The notes: generated by a model not told the origin, from the sequence alone. Positions 15,197-23,998 are shown, numbered from the stretch's first letter. The stretch is DNA of 43,158 bases from JBCDBH01 sp039184055 (GCA_039184055.1 JBCDBH010000004.1:1-43158); one strand, 5' to 3'. Numbers and translations: made by a program.

Positions 15197-16566
15197 CCGA
15201 GCGCCGAACGGCGCCACAGAGCCTTCGCCGCGCGATGCGCCTCGGACTGCACCCGGTCGACATCCGCATGCACCAGACGTCCATCCTCGACAAGCTGCTC
15301 ACCGGCAACGAATACGTGGCTGATATGACGACGGCCGGCACTATAAGCAACCACATCGTGAGGATCCGCGTACGACGACGCCCAAAGGGTCGCGTCCATG
15401 CCCAACACGGCCAGGTCGGCAGCTTTACCCACTTCGATCGAACCGAGAGTCTGATCGAGACCGAGCGCCCGAGCCGCGCCGATGGTCACCCATGACAGCG
15501 CATCCCAGCCCGACACGGCTCCGGGTCCGTGCTGGAGCATCTGAAGACGCGCCGCGAGCCGTGTTTCCTCGAGAGCATCGAGATGGTTGTTGCACGGCGG
15601 ACCATCACAACTGACCGCGACCGGGATGCCGCTGTCGCGCATCGCGAGCAGATCGGCGATCTCCGAACCGAGCTTCAGGTTGGCGCCCGGACAGTGAATC
15701 ACCGCCGCACCGTGCCCGGCGAGACGAAGACGGTCCTCGGCATCGAGCTGAACGCCGTGGGCAATCCGGAGCTCGGTGTCGAGCACCCCGGTCTTGGCGA
15801 AGAAATCGAGCTCCGAGTGCCCGGTCGCCTGACGGACCGCCTCCGCTTCGTCCGCATATTCGAAAGCATGGGTATGGACCGGCCAGCCGCGTTCGTCCGC
15901 CAGCTCGGCGATGCCACGCCACAGAGGTTCGCTACAACCGAGAATCCAGCGAGGATTGAGCGACCACGAGATCCGCCCGTCGTTGTGCCCGTGCCAGCGA
16001 TGTCCCAACGCCGCGCATCGATCGAGCAACGCATCGGTTTCACCGATCAACGCGGCGGGTACCTCGGCGTTGGAGTCCATGAGACACAGCCCCGTGATCG
16101 CGCGTAAGCGACTGTCCACCATCGCGCGGAGGTGACCTTCGAAGCCTTGGTAGATGCCGATGTCGGCGACCGTGGTCGTGCCACCCAACAAGCACTCGAT
16201 CGCGCCGAGCGCCGTGCTCCAATACGCACTATCGTCGTCATAGGCTGCTTCGAGCGGCAAGATACGCTCGTAGAGCCACGGGAGTAGGGAACGGCCCTCG
16301 GCGAGCCCGCGAAAGAGAGTCTGCCCGAGATGAACATGGCCCTGAATCAGGCCGGGAAGGATGATCGAGTCGCTGACATCGAGGAGACGCGTACCGGGAA
16401 CGGCCGTCAGAGCTCGACCGACGGCCGCGATACGACCATTACTGATGAGAACTTCACCACGCGGAATCACCCGGCGTTCGGGATCCATGGTGACGATCGT
16501 GCCACCATAGAGCAACACCGGTTCCGCGGCGGGTGGTCGCGTAAAGGTCTCGGCCCGGTCAGACAT
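15193..16566 (-). CDS. Amidohydrolase, nucleoside/5-methylthioadenosine deaminase-like (cytosine deaminase superfamily)
   Basis: 457 residues, normal for the MtaD/TrzN/AtzB group that deaminates adenosine-type nucleosides or dechlorinates triazines. Metal-site motifs in order are LPGLIQGHVHLGQT, VHTHAFE, RIAHGVQL and VSCDGPPCNNH. The first strand pair LLYGGTIVTMDP and the closing VGKAADLAVLGMD belong to the small beta-domain. ATG at 16566 is preferred over the TTG at 16572 because AGGA lies upstream. The gene follows rpmG by 59 bp. Its stop codon TAG lies inside the right end of the inverted-repeat element, so the C-terminus may have been altered by insertion. Substrate uncertain. Confidence 0.85.
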   Translation of the reverse strand: MSDRAETFTRPPAAEPVLLYGGTIVTMDPERRVIPRGEVLISNGRIAAVGRALTAVPGTRLLDVSDSIILPGLIQGHVHLGQTLFRGLAEGRSLLPWLYERILPLEAAYDDDSAYWSTALGAIECLLGGTTTVADIGIYQGFEGHLRAMVDSRLRAITGLCLMDSNAEVPAALIGETDALLDRCAALGHRWHGHNDGRISWSLNPRWILGCSEPLWRGIAELADERGWPVHTHAFEYADEAEAVRQATGHSELDFFAKTGVLDTELRIAHGVQLDAEDRLRLAGHGAAVIHCPGANLKLGSEIADLLAMRDSGIPVAVSCDGPPCNNHLDALEETRLAARLQMLQHGPGAVSGWDALSWVTIGAARALGLDQTLGSIEVGKAADLAVLGMDATLWASSYADPHDVVAYSAGRRHISHVFVAGEQLVEDGRLVHADVDRVQSEAHRAAKALWRRSALG

Positions 16567-16625
16567 CCCCAATCCTGTCGGCGGTGACCTGCGGAGAGCG
16601 TCGCGACGACGTCGCTACGCGCTGA

Positions 16626-16781
16626 TCAGCGCATCTTTTCTTCGACGAACTCGACGTGACGCCGGACTTTGGGATCGTACTTCTTCAAGCGCAGCTTCTC
16701 GGTCGAGAGCTTCTTGTTCTTCGTGGTGGTGTAGAAGTAACCAGTTCCAGCCGAGGAGACGAGTTTGATTTTGTCGCGCAT
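16626..16781 (-). CDS. rpmG: 50S ribosomal protein L33
   Basis: 51 residues beginning MRDKIKLVSSAGTGYFYTTTKN. This is the zinc-independent (Cys-free) form of L33. ATG at 16781 has GGAG about 7 bp upstream; the frame is open further upstream to 16847 but that part is not conserved ribosomal sequence. It lies downstream of tRNA-Val and tRNA-Asp on the same strand. Confidence 0.95.
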   Translation of the reverse strand: MRDKIKLVSSAGTGYFYTTTKNKKLSTEKLRLKKYDPKVRRHVEFVEEKMR

Positions 16782-16896
16782 CGCGAACTCCAAGGAGACG
16801 TAGAGAGACGTCGTGTATGAGATCTCTCTGAGTCGCTTGATGGGCACTCGAGATTCGGGTACCGACAGCCCCTGAGAGTCTGGGAGGAAGTTGTAA

Positions 16897-16973
16897 TGGC
16901 GGGGCCGACGGGACTCGAACCCGCGACCTCCGGCGTGACAGGCCGGCGTTCTAACCAGCTGAACTACGGCCCC
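16897..16973 (-). tRNA. tRNA-Asp (GTC)
   Basis: 77 nt with encoded CCA. Acceptor GGGGCCG pairs with CGGCCCC, the discriminator is G, the anticodon loop is CTGTCAC (anticodon GTC), and the T-arm is CGGGTTCGAGTCCCG. Confidence 0.97.
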
Positions 16974-17132
16974 GCTTAGAACCGATTGGCTGCTCGACGT
17001 TCCGAACAGACTCTGCGGTGTACCTCCGACATCGTGTCACATCCTCTTGATCCGCACTCCGTTTCGGGGCTGGATCGGGTCGATGTCGAACCGTCGCGCA
17101 TCCGAGAAATCTCGGGTGATCCCTAGATCCCA

Positions 17133-17208
17133 TGGTGGGAGGTGTGGGATTTGAACCCGCGACCCCCTGCGTGTAAGGCAGGTGCTCTCACCGCTGAGCT
17201 AACCTCCC
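17133..17208 (-). tRNA. tRNA-Val (TAC)
   Basis: 76 nt with encoded CCA. Acceptor GGGAGGT pairs with ACCTCCC, discriminator A, anticodon loop CTTACAC (anticodon TAC), and a T-arm with GGTTCAAATCC. It lies 159 bp upstream of tRNA-Asp on the same strand. Confidence 0.97.
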
Positions 17209-17373
17209 GCGCGCCGGGAGGCGGATTGTATGGAAAGGGTCCGCAGGTTGTCAAACACTGTTTCCATCTCATCTACGTGGCATCCATGGGAGAATCCACG
17301 ATCAGCACGCGGCGTCGAGAATTCGAGGCACGTGCCCACTCCGAACAACCCATCCCTTCGAGGAGGATTCAGA

Positions 17374-17979
17374 ATGCCACATGAGCTTCCCGCCTTGCCC
17401 TATGCCCACAATGCCCTCGAGCCCGCGATCGACGCGAAGACCATGGAGATCCACCATGGCAAGCACCACGCGGGTTATGTCGCCAAACTCAACGCCGCGC
17501 TCGACAAGCATCCCGAGCTCGCCGACAAATCGATCGAGGATCTGGTCGGTGACCTCGACGCGGTTCCCGAGGCCATTCGCGGCGCGGTGCGCAACAACGG
17601 TGGTGGCCACCTCAACCACTCCCTGTTCTGGCCGAGCCTCAGTCCGTCGGGTGGCGGTGCACCGAGCGGTGACCTCGCCGATGCCATCAACCGCGATTTC
17701 GGCAGCCTCGATGCGCTCAAGGAGCAGCTCCTCCAAGCCGCCGCGACGCGTTTTGGCTCGGGTTGGGGCTGGTTGGTGAAAGATGGCGACAAGCTTGCCG
17801 TGACGTCGACCGCGAACCAAGACAATCCTCTCTCGGACGGTAAGCAGCCGCTTCTCGGTATCGACGTCTGGGAGCATGCCTACTACCTTCATTACCAGAA
17901 CCGGCGCCCCGACTACCTCGAGGCCTGGTGGAATATCATCGACTGGAACGAAGTCGGCAAACGTTTCGCCAACGCCTGA
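17374..17979 (+). CDS. sodA: Superoxide dismutase (Fe/Mn family, probably Mn)
   Basis: 201 residues. It dismutates superoxide to peroxide and oxygen. Metal ligands are His in MEIHHGKHHAGY, His in NHSLFW, and Asp/His in IDVWEHAYYLHY. NNGGGHLNHSLFW and the Gln in TANQDNPL are features more typical of manganese than iron enzymes, although cambialistic activity cannot be excluded. There is no signal peptide, so it is cytoplasmic. AGGAGGATT before ATG at 17374 fixes the start. A strong hairpin follows the stop. Confidence 0.95.
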   Translation: MPHELPALPYAHNALEPAIDAKTMEIHHGKHHAGYVAKLNAALDKHPELADKSIEDLVGDLDAVPEAIRGAVRNNGGGHLNHSLFWPSLSPSGGGAPSGDLADAINRDFGSLDALKEQLLQAAATRFGSGWGWLVKDGDKLAVTSTANQDNPLSDGKQPLLGIDVWEHAYYLHYQNRRPDYLEAWWNIIDWNEVGKRFANA

Positions 17980-17992
17980 GACCACTCCGTGC

Positions 17993-18019
17993 AGGTGCCG
18001 CGGCGTGAACGCGGCACCT
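17993..18019 (+). terminator. Strong hairpin after sodA
   Basis: AGGTGCCGCG (17993-18002) pairs perfectly with CGCGGCACCT (18010-18019) around a 7-base loop. A C-run rather than a T-run follows, so it is probably a terminator or mRNA 3'-end stem. Confidence 0.55.
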
Positions 18020-18113
18020 CCCCCCCCTTGATCTCCCCCCTGAAATCGGCTCGGAAAGAAGCTCTCTGCCTTGTCCCATCGGCTTGCGCGCAATTGCTTC
18101 GAGGATCAGTAAC

Positions 18114-18137
18114 GTGCATATATCGATAACTTTGCAC
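18114..18137. promoter_or_regulatory. Candidate operator upstream of the ArsR-type gene
   Basis: GTGCA-N14-TGCAC forms an interrupted inverted repeat enclosing the 8-bp palindrome TATCGATA. It lies in the AT-richer part of the 331-bp gene-free stretch 17980-18310, about 175 bp before the regulator's start. Apart from the sodA hairpin I see nothing else convincing there. Confidence 0.25.
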
Positions 18138-18310
18138 ATGGTTGCTCACTAACTTGTCATACTGGAAGCCAATCAACCTCTCCTACTCAAGCATTCGCGA
18201 ATCCACCCTCATTACACTTTGTCTATCGCTGGTACCTGACACCAGCCTCGCGACGCGTCGAACACGCGCTTACTAGTCGAGTCATTGTTTGTATGAGAAG
18301 GGAGTTCGTC

Positions 18311-18622
18311 ATGGAAGCTTCACAAGATCGCACCAACGCCCGCAGAATGACCAAAGTCTTCAAGGCACTGGCGGACGGTACCCGTCAAGAGATCCTCCAC
18401 CTCCTCGAAGAGCAGCCATTCACGGTCGGTGAGATCGTGTCGAAGTTCAACCTGTCCCAACCGACGATCTCGCGTCATCTATCCGTTCTCAAAGAAGCCG
18501 ATCTCGTCATCGATCAGCGCCGCGGCCAGAACGTCATCTACCGCTTGAACGACAACGCGCTGGCTTTGTCGATGCGCCAGTTCTTCGGCCAATTCCGCAG
18601 CTGCCAACAAGCGCTGCGCTGA
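18311..18622 (+). CDS. ArsR-family transcriptional regulator
   Basis: 103 residues with a single winged helix-turn-helix: VFKALADGTRQEILHLLEEQPFTVGEIVSKF, recognition helix LSQPTISRHLSVLKEADLV, wing QRRGQNVIYRLN. The metal-sensing ELCVCDL motif of ArsR/SmtB sensors is replaced by QPFTVGEIV, and the only Cys is near the C-terminus, so it probably does not sense metal in the classical way. ATG at 18311 is chosen because AAGGGAG lies about 7 bp upstream; an ATG at 18293 precedes that site. It is monocistronic here, so the target is unknown. Confidence 0.9.
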   Translation: MEASQDRTNARRMTKVFKALADGTRQEILHLLEEQPFTVGEIVSKFNLSQPTISRHLSVLKEADLVIDQRRGQNVIYRLNDNALALSMRQFFGQFRSCQQALR

Positions 18623-18642
18623 CGTCACGGCCACCGAGCATC

Positions 18643-18668
18643 GCGGGCTCGAGAAGCCCTTGACTTTT
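18643..18668 (+). terminator. Possible terminator of the ArsR-type gene
   Basis: GGGCT (18645-18649) pairs with AGCCC (18655-18659) around CGAGA, followed by TTGACTTTT. Short stem, moderate T content. Confidence 0.35.
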
Positions 18669-18742
18669 CCCACGCCGCTGTGGAAACTACCGCACTCCGA
18701 TTCGGAGCCGTGAGCGGTCACGGTTCCGAGACGCGAGGCGTA

Positions 18743-18770
18743 TTGCAAACGCTAGTATTGAAAATGCTAC
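18743..18770 (+). promoter_or_regulatory. Predicted promoter of the tRNA-Met/tilS/ftsH unit
   Basis: TTGCAA (18743-18748) and TGCTAC (18765-18770) are 16 bp apart, placing the start of transcription next to the first base of the tRNA at 18778. The match to consensus is partial. Confidence 0.35.
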
Positions 18771-18777
18771 CGTTCTC

Positions 18778-18854
18778 GGCGGTGTAGCTCAGTTGGTTAG
18801 AGCAAGCGGCTCATATCCGCTGTGTCAGGGGTTCAAGTCCCTTCACCGCCACCA
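18778..18854 (+). tRNA. tRNA-Met (CAT)
   Basis: 77 nt with encoded CCA. Acceptor GGCGGTG pairs with CACCGCC, discriminator A, anticodon loop CTCATAT (anticodon CAT), T-arm with GGGGTTCAAGTCCC. The fully paired acceptor stem excludes the initiator. A CAT anticodon could also be the precursor of tRNA-Ile2, whose C34 is the TilS substrate encoded next door, but the overall sequence looks like elongator Met. Confidence 0.93.
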
Positions 18855-18871
18855 TTCCCCCTCCCCTCTCC

Positions 18872-20365
18872 GTGGTCCAAGCCCAGTTTGCTCCCCCTTG
18901 GCTCTTCGAACTTGCCGATCGTCTGAGCGAGCTAGCTGGCGACTCACCTAGCCATTTCGTCGTTTCGTTTTCAGGCGGCCCGGATTCGACCGCTCTTTTG
19001 GTGGCGATGACGACCTTGGCAGCTCGCCAGGGACATCTCGTCACGGCGGTGCACTTCGACCACGGGCTGGACACCGACGCACCGTATCGGGCGCGTGCCG
19101 CCGTAGGTCTTGCACGTCGACTCGGCGTGTCATGCTCGGTCGAGCGGTTGCGTCTTGGCCCTACTCCACCTGGGCAAAGCCTGGAAGCCCGAGCACGGGA
19201 AGCCCGCTATACGCGGCTCGAAGACCATCGCGAACGGTCAGGCGCATCGTTTTCCCTTACCGCTCACCATGCGGACGACCAAGCCGAAACGCTCATCTTG
19301 CGTCTCCTCTTTGGCACACGCTGGCCGGGGCTCGTTGGCATCCAACCGCGATTCCATCGCTGCTTACGCCCCCTCCTGACGGTGCCGCGCGCAGCCTTGT
19401 CGCAGGCTCTCGAGACCGCCGGCATCCAACCGGTCACCGACCCCACCAACGACGACCTCGATCGACCACGCAACCGCATCCGGCACCATCTCCTGCCGAC
19501 GCTTACCCTCGCCGTACCCGATTTGACGCCGCGTCTCGTCGAGCTCGCTTCGACCACACGACGGATTCGACATCGACTCACCAACCGCCTGGCATCGTTG
19601 ATCGACCTGCACACGTGCGAAGACGGTTCAGTGATCCTCGATCGTCACGCCCTCGAGGCTCTGCCTTCGTCCCTATGTAACGATGCGATCGCGCTTGTCG
19701 GAAGACGTGTGGGTCTCATCTATCCGCCAGCCCAGGTAGTCGTCGACGAGCTCGCCAGGCAGCTTCGGCGCGGTGGCCGAGTCGGCTGTGATTGGGTCGC
19801 CGGGTGGCGGTTCGAAGCCGATCGTGATCACGTCTACCTCCGACGACGAATCCTCACGGAACCGTTTTCGTATATTCTTGAAGTTCCGGGCACGATTGCC
19901 GTGCCATCGATGATGAGCCACATGCGCGCGGACCGACGCCCACTGGCTTCGTGGATGCTTCGCTCCCATCCGAATCGAGCGGCCTTGGCCACCGACGCGG
20001 TGCACTTGTTGGTTCGTAGTCGTATTCCCGGCGATCGGATGCAGCCTTTCGGAGCAGCGCGATCTCAACGGGTCAAAGAGCTCCTGATCGCACGCCGCGT
20101 GCCGCGACATGTGAGAGATCGCCTACCGATGGTCGTCGTCGACGGTCTGGTGGCATGGATTCCCGGAGTCGCGATCGCGGAACCGTTTCGGATCACGGAC
20201 CACACCCAGGCGTGCACCGTGGAGCTCGAGCGATGGACCGATGACCATGAACCGACACCACATACGCGGAATCTTTTCTCCCGGCCTGGTGTTGACTACA
20301 CAGCGAGTCGCCGCGCTCGCTCGGTTGTCCCATCGCCCACACACAGCGGAGTAAGAGGTAGCTGA
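18872..20365 (+). CDS. tilS: tRNA(Ile)-lysidine synthetase
   Basis: 497 residues. It attaches lysine to C34 of the CAU anticodon of tRNA-Ile2 so that it reads AUA. The PP-loop ATP-binding motif SGGPDST is at residues 34-40. HFDHGL, the LTAHHADDQAETLILRLLFGT helix, RPLL and DPTNDDLDRPRNRIRHHLLP are all family hallmarks. The C-terminal third contains the substrate-binding domain with RIPGDRMQPFGAARSQRVKELLIARRVP. The start is GTG at 18872, only 17 bp after tRNA-Met, without a clear ribosome binding site, which suggests cotranscription with the tRNA. It ends 2 bp before ftsH. Confidence 0.95.
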   Translation: MVQAQFAPPWLFELADRLSELAGDSPSHFVVSFSGGPDSTALLVAMTTLAARQGHLVTAVHFDHGLDTDAPYRARAAVGLARRLGVSCSVERLRLGPTPPGQSLEARAREARYTRLEDHRERSGASFSLTAHHADDQAETLILRLLFGTRWPGLVGIQPRFHRCLRPLLTVPRAALSQALETAGIQPVTDPTNDDLDRPRNRIRHHLLPTLTLAVPDLTPRLVELASTTRRIRHRLTNRLASLIDLHTCEDGSVILDRHALEALPSSLCNDAIALVGRRVGLIYPPAQVVVDELARQLRRGGRVGCDWVAGWRFEADRDHVYLRRRILTEPFSYILEVPGTIAVPSMMSHMRADRRPLASWMLRSHPNRAALATDAVHLLVRSRIPGDRMQPFGAARSQRVKELLIARRVPRHVRDRLPMVVVDGLVAWIPGVAIAEPFRITDHTQACTVELERWTDDHEPTPHTRNLFSRPGVDYTASRRARSVVPSPTHSGVRGS

Positions 20366-20367
20366 GA

Positions 20368-22311
20368 TTGACATCGACTTTTCGCACGATCCTGCTCTGG
20401 ATCATCATCTTTGGCGTCGTCATCCTGCTGTGGCACAGCTTCCAATCACAGGCTGGAGATCGTGACGAGCTCTCCTTCAGCCAGTTTCTCGCCGAAGTCG
20501 AGGCCGGACGTGTCGATTCCGTCACGCTGCAAGGGACGGAAGTCACAGGACGCTTCAAGTCGAGTACGGGAGCGGAAGAAGAATTCTCCTCCCAGGCTCC
20601 TCCTGAGTACGACGGCATGATCGACCGGCTTCTCGCCGCCAATGTCGAGGTGGAAGTCGAGAAGCCCAAAGACAATCCCTTGCTGATGACCTTCTTGTAC
20701 TGGGGCCCCGTCCTGGTCCTGATCGGCCTGTGGATCTTCTTCATGCGTCAATTTCAGAGCGGCGGCAACAAGGCACTCTCATTCGGCAAGAGCAAAGCCA
20801 AGCTCTTGAACGCCACCGGCAAAAAGGTCACCTTCGACGATGTAGCTGGGGTCGAAGAAGCCAAAGCCGAGCTGGCGGAGGTCGTCGAGTTCCTCAAGGA
20901 ACCACAGAAGTTCCAGAAGCTCGGAGGCAAGATTCCCAAGGGTGTGCTTTTGATGGGCCCACCCGGTACGGGTAAGACTCTCTTGGCGCGCGCCATCGCG
21001 GGCGAAGCGAACGTACCGTTCTTCTCCATCTCGGGCTCTGATTTCGTCGAGATGTTCGTCGGTGTCGGCGCAAGCCGCGTCCGGGATCTCTTCGAACAGG
21101 GCAAGAAGAACGCCCCATGCATCATTTTCATCGACGAGATCGATGCGGTGGGTCGTCATCGCGGCGCGGGTCTCGGCGGCGGACACGACGAGCGTGAGCA
21201 GACGCTCAATCAATTGCTCGTCGAGATGGATGGCTTCGAGACCAACGAGGGCGTGATCCTGATCGCGGCCACCAACCGTCCCGACGTACTCGATCCCGCT
21301 CTTCTCCGTCCGGGTCGATTCGACCGTCGAGTGGTAGTCGATCGACCCGACATCGCGGGCCGTCTCGGCATTCTGCGCGTGCACACCAAACACCTGCCGC
21401 TGGCTGGCGACGTCGAGCTCGATGTTCTGGCCCGAGGCACCCCTGGCTTCGCGGGTGCGGATATCGCCAATCTGGTCAATGAAGCGGCATTGATCGCGGC
21501 GCGACGGAACAAGAAACACGTCGAGATGGAAGACTTCGAGTACGCCAAGGACAAGGTGCTCATGGGCGTCGAGCGCAAGACCCTCATGCTCACCGACGAA
21601 GAAAAAGAAGTGACGGCGTACCACGAGGCCGGCCATGCGATCGTCGCGGCGATGCTGCCGCATACCGATCCTCTACACAAAGTGACGATCATTCCGCGTG
21701 GACGTGCGCTCGGCCTGACCATGCAGCTACCGACCGAGGACAAGCACACCTACCGCAAGGGCTTCGTCGAAAGTCAGATCGCGGTCTTGATGGGTGGTCG
21801 CGTCGCCGAAGAACTGACGCAAAGCGACATCACGACCGGAGCCGGGAACGACATCGAGCGCGCGACCGATCTCGCGCACCAGATGGTCTGCGACTGGGGG
21901 ATGTCCCAGCTCGGCCCGCTCTCTTTCGGGCAAAAGAGTGACGAGCCGGTGTTTCTCGGTCGCGAAATCAGCCGCCCGGCCAATTACAGTGGCGAGACGG
22001 CGATGCGGATCGACAAAGAAATCGCCCGGATCGTCCAGGACGGCTACGACGCGGCGCGGCGCATTCTGACCGAGTATCGCGAAGTCCTGGAGCGGTTGGC
22101 GCGGGATCTTCTCGAGTTCGAATCGCTCGATGGTCGCGACGTCTACGAGCTCATTCGCGAGCTGACCGGCAAGAACGTCGAACCCGTGGTCCAGCGGCTC
22201 GAACCTCATCGGCCCGAGCCACCGCCACCGATCGAACGGCCCGCGGCACCCGAGCGCGAAGAGCGTGGCGAAGGACCAGCCGGAGCCATACCGTCACCAG
22301 CGCCTACCTAA
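20368..22311 (+). CDS. ftsH: ATP-dependent zinc metalloprotease FtsH
   Basis: 647 residues. It is a membrane-bound hexameric AAA+ protease that degrades short-lived and damaged membrane proteins. Two membrane helices (about residues 7-23 and 109-126) flank a small periplasmic domain. The AAA domain has Walker A GPPGTGKT (197-204), Walker B IIFIDEID (252-259) and the second region of homology ATNRPDVLDPALLRPGRFDR. The zinc site HEAGH is at 419-423. The start is TTG at 20368 with AAGAGGT upstream; the tail is Pro/Glu-rich. The tilS-ftsH order is widely conserved. Confidence 0.98.
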   Translation: MTSTFRTILLWIIIFGVVILLWHSFQSQAGDRDELSFSQFLAEVEAGRVDSVTLQGTEVTGRFKSSTGAEEEFSSQAPPEYDGMIDRLLAANVEVEVEKPKDNPLLMTFLYWGPVLVLIGLWIFFMRQFQSGGNKALSFGKSKAKLLNATGKKVTFDDVAGVEEAKAELAEVVEFLKEPQKFQKLGGKIPKGVLLMGPPGTGKTLLARAIAGEANVPFFSISGSDFVEMFVGVGASRVRDLFEQGKKNAPCIIFIDEIDAVGRHRGAGLGGGHDEREQTLNQLLVEMDGFETNEGVILIAATNRPDVLDPALLRPGRFDRRVVVDRPDIAGRLGILRVHTKHLPLAGDVELDVLARGTPGFAGADIANLVNEAALIAARRNKKHVEMEDFEYAKDKVLMGVERKTLMLTDEEKEVTAYHEAGHAIVAAMLPHTDPLHKVTIIPRGRALGLTMQLPTEDKHTYRKGFVESQIAVLMGGRVAEELTQSDITTGAGNDIERATDLAHQMVCDWGMSQLGPLSFGQKSDEPVFLGREISRPANYSGETAMRIDKEIARIVQDGYDAARRILTEYREVLERLARDLLEFESLDGRDVYELIRELTGKNVEPVVQRLEPHRPEPPPPIERPAAPEREERGEGPAGAIPSPAPT

Positions 22312-22327
22312 CCCAGGCCTCCGACAA

Positions 22328-22360
22328 GCCCCGAGCTCGTGCTCGGGGCTCGTTCGTTCT
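22328..22360 (+). terminator. Terminator-like hairpin after ftsH
   Basis: GCCCCGAGC (22328-22336) and GCTCGGGGC (22341-22349) pair perfectly around TCGT, followed by the T-rich TCGTTCGTTCT. It lies in the 170-bp gap before cdaA and suggests that cdaA-cdaR-glmM can be a separate unit. Confidence 0.65.
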
Positions 22361-22481
22361 GCCCCGATCGAGCCTCGACAACAGGTTCTTTCGCGGATCA
22401 GAGCTCATTGAAGCCTGGAATGCGATACATTCGTGAGCTACAAGCGGCGAGCTAAGAGCCTGTCGCCACGGATGAGCCACA

Positions 22482-23288
22482 GTGTCACTGCCCGATCTCG
22501 ACAAGGTCATACAACTCCTCGACTGGCACAACGTCCTCGACGTCGTGCTGGTGACGTTGATCATCTACAACCTCCTGCTGCTCATCCGCGGCACGCGGGC
22601 GGTTCAGATCATCTTTGGCATCCTGGTTTTGGTGGGCGTGTACTACGGCGCCCGTACGATCGATCTGCCGGCGCTGGAGCGCACGCTCGAAAACGGCTTC
22701 ATCTTCCTGCCGTTCGCCATCATCGTGCTCTTCCAACAAGAGATCCGACGCGCCTTGGCGAATTTCTGGCGCACGCCGCTTTTCGACTATGGGAATCGCG
22801 GCACGGTTTCAACCGTGATCAACGACATCGTGCTCGCCACCACCACCCTGTCGGAACGCGGTATCGGTGCGCTGATCGTCATCGAGCGCCACCAGGGGCT
22901 GCGCGATTACATCGAGAACGGCATCCTCGTCGACGCCAACCTATCGGTCGACTTGCTGATCAGTCTTTTCATACCCGATGCCCCGACGCATGACGGCGCG
23001 GTGATCGTGCAGGGTGATCGCATCGCGGCGGCCACCGTGTTTCTGCCGCTGACCTCGAGCCCCGAGCTGTCGAAGGGATTCGGCACGCGTCATCGCGCCG
23101 CCCTTGGAATCACCGACGAAACCGATGCTCTGGCGGTGATCGTCTCCGAGGAGACCTCGAACATCTCGGTCGCCTCACGTGGCGACATGATTCGCAATCT
23201 GAACGACAACGAGCTGCGCAATCTCCTCTACACCCATCTGGTTGCCGATGATCGGCTACCCAGCCGAGCGCGTGGACAGGCATCGTGA
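22482..23288 (+). CDS. cdaA: Diadenylate cyclase (c-di-AMP synthase, CdaA type)
   Basis: 268 residues. It joins two ATP molecules to c-di-AMP, a second messenger controlling potassium, osmolytes and cell-wall balance. Three hydrophobic helices occupy about residues 18-85. The DisA_N catalytic domain follows with the DGA motif at 171-173 (PTHDGAVIV) and RHR at 203-205 (GTRHRAALG), both needed for catalysis. The start is GTG at 22482. Its stop overlaps the cdaR start by 4 bp, and glmM follows, which is the conserved cdaA-cdaR-glmM operon in which CdaR and GlmM modulate the cyclase. Confidence 0.96.
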   Translation: MSLPDLDKVIQLLDWHNVLDVVLVTLIIYNLLLLIRGTRAVQIIFGILVLVGVYYGARTIDLPALERTLENGFIFLPFAIIVLFQQEIRRALANFWRTPLFDYGNRGTVSTVINDIVLATTTLSERGIGALIVIERHQGLRDYIENGILVDANLSVDLLISLFIPDAPTHDGAVIVQGDRIAAATVFLPLTSSPELSKGFGTRHRAALGITDETDALAVIVSEETSNISVASRGDMIRNLNDNELRNLLYTHLVADDRLPSRARGQAS

Positions 23289-23998
23289 AAGGACGTCTGC
23301 ACATTCCCGTCCTGCTCTTGTCGCTCGTTCTGGCGGTCGCGATCAAGATCGCCGTTCACGAAGGCGAGCAGATGACGGAAACGGTCATCGATGCTCGTGC
23401 GTCGTATCCGGTGCTCGACGACGAGAATCGCGTCATCGTGCTCGACCCCCGGCAAAGCGTCAGTGTCCGCCTGCGTGGCCGAAGCTCCGAGATCGCGGCG
23501 CTCAACCCCTTCAGCGTCGAAGCGGTGATCGAGATCCCCCCTGGCACGACCGGTTTGTTCGAGGTCACCCTCGAGCCATCCAATATCCGGGTAGCGGGCG
23601 ATATCGAAGTCGTGTCGATCGAACCCAATCGTTTCTCGGTCGAGGTGGAATCGTTGGTCCGCAAGATCGTTCCGTTGACCGTCGAGGTCAGCGGTGAGCC
23701 CGCGGCGGGTGCTCTCGTCGAGTCCCCTACCCTTCGCCCAGCACGTGTTCAAGTCGAAGGCCCCGTATCGAAGCTGAGTGTCCTCGACGCGGTTGCCGTG
23801 TCGGTGAGCGTCGACCGGCGAGCCATGACCTTCGAAGAAGAAGTCCAGATCATCGCCCCGGATCCACTGATTCAGATTCTCGAGCCGAAACGAGTCGTGG
23901 TGAGCATCCCCATGCGCCAACCCGATCTCACGCCTCTCGACGACACCGCCACCGAGGAAGAGGCGGCAGATACCGACGAACCGAGCACATCTTCATGA
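23285..23998 (+). CDS. cdaR: YbbR-domain protein, CdaA regulator-like (CdaR)
   Basis: 237 residues. A single N-terminal membrane helix (HIPVLLLSLVLAVAIKIAV) is followed by extracytoplasmic YbbR-like beta repeats, seen as VRLRGRSSEIAALNPFSVEAVIEI, FSVEVESLVRKIVPLTVEVSGEPAAG and VQVEGPVSKLSVLDAVAVSV. It has about two YbbR units, fewer than the four of Bacillus CdaR. The acidic Ser/Thr tail is probably unstructured. The start is GTG at 23285, overlapping cdaA, and the stop overlaps glmM, so all three are translationally coupled. It probably senses the envelope and modulates CdaA, inferred from gene order. Confidence 0.88.
   Translation: MKGRLHIPVLLLSLVLAVAIKIAVHEGEQMTETVIDARASYPVLDDENRVIVLDPRQSVSVRLRGRSSEIAALNPFSVEAVIEIPPGTTGLFEVTLEPSNIRVAGDIEVVSIEPNRFSVEVESLVRKIVPLTVEVSGEPAAGALVESPTLRPARVQVEGPVSKLSVLDAVAVSVSVDRRAMTFEEEVQIIAPDPLIQILEPKRVVVSIPMRQPDLTPLDDTATEEEAADTDEPSTSS

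Noticed and set aside
15061..15495. Plus-strand open frame of 144 codons over the inverted-repeat element
   Set aside because: It runs through the element and then antisense to the amidohydrolase, with Arg-rich translation and no family signature.
22312..22481. Missing folP between ftsH and cdaA as a deletion scar
   Set aside because: In some lineages dihydropteroate synthase lies here, but the gap holds only a terminator-like hairpin and no gene remnant, so no disruption can be claimed.
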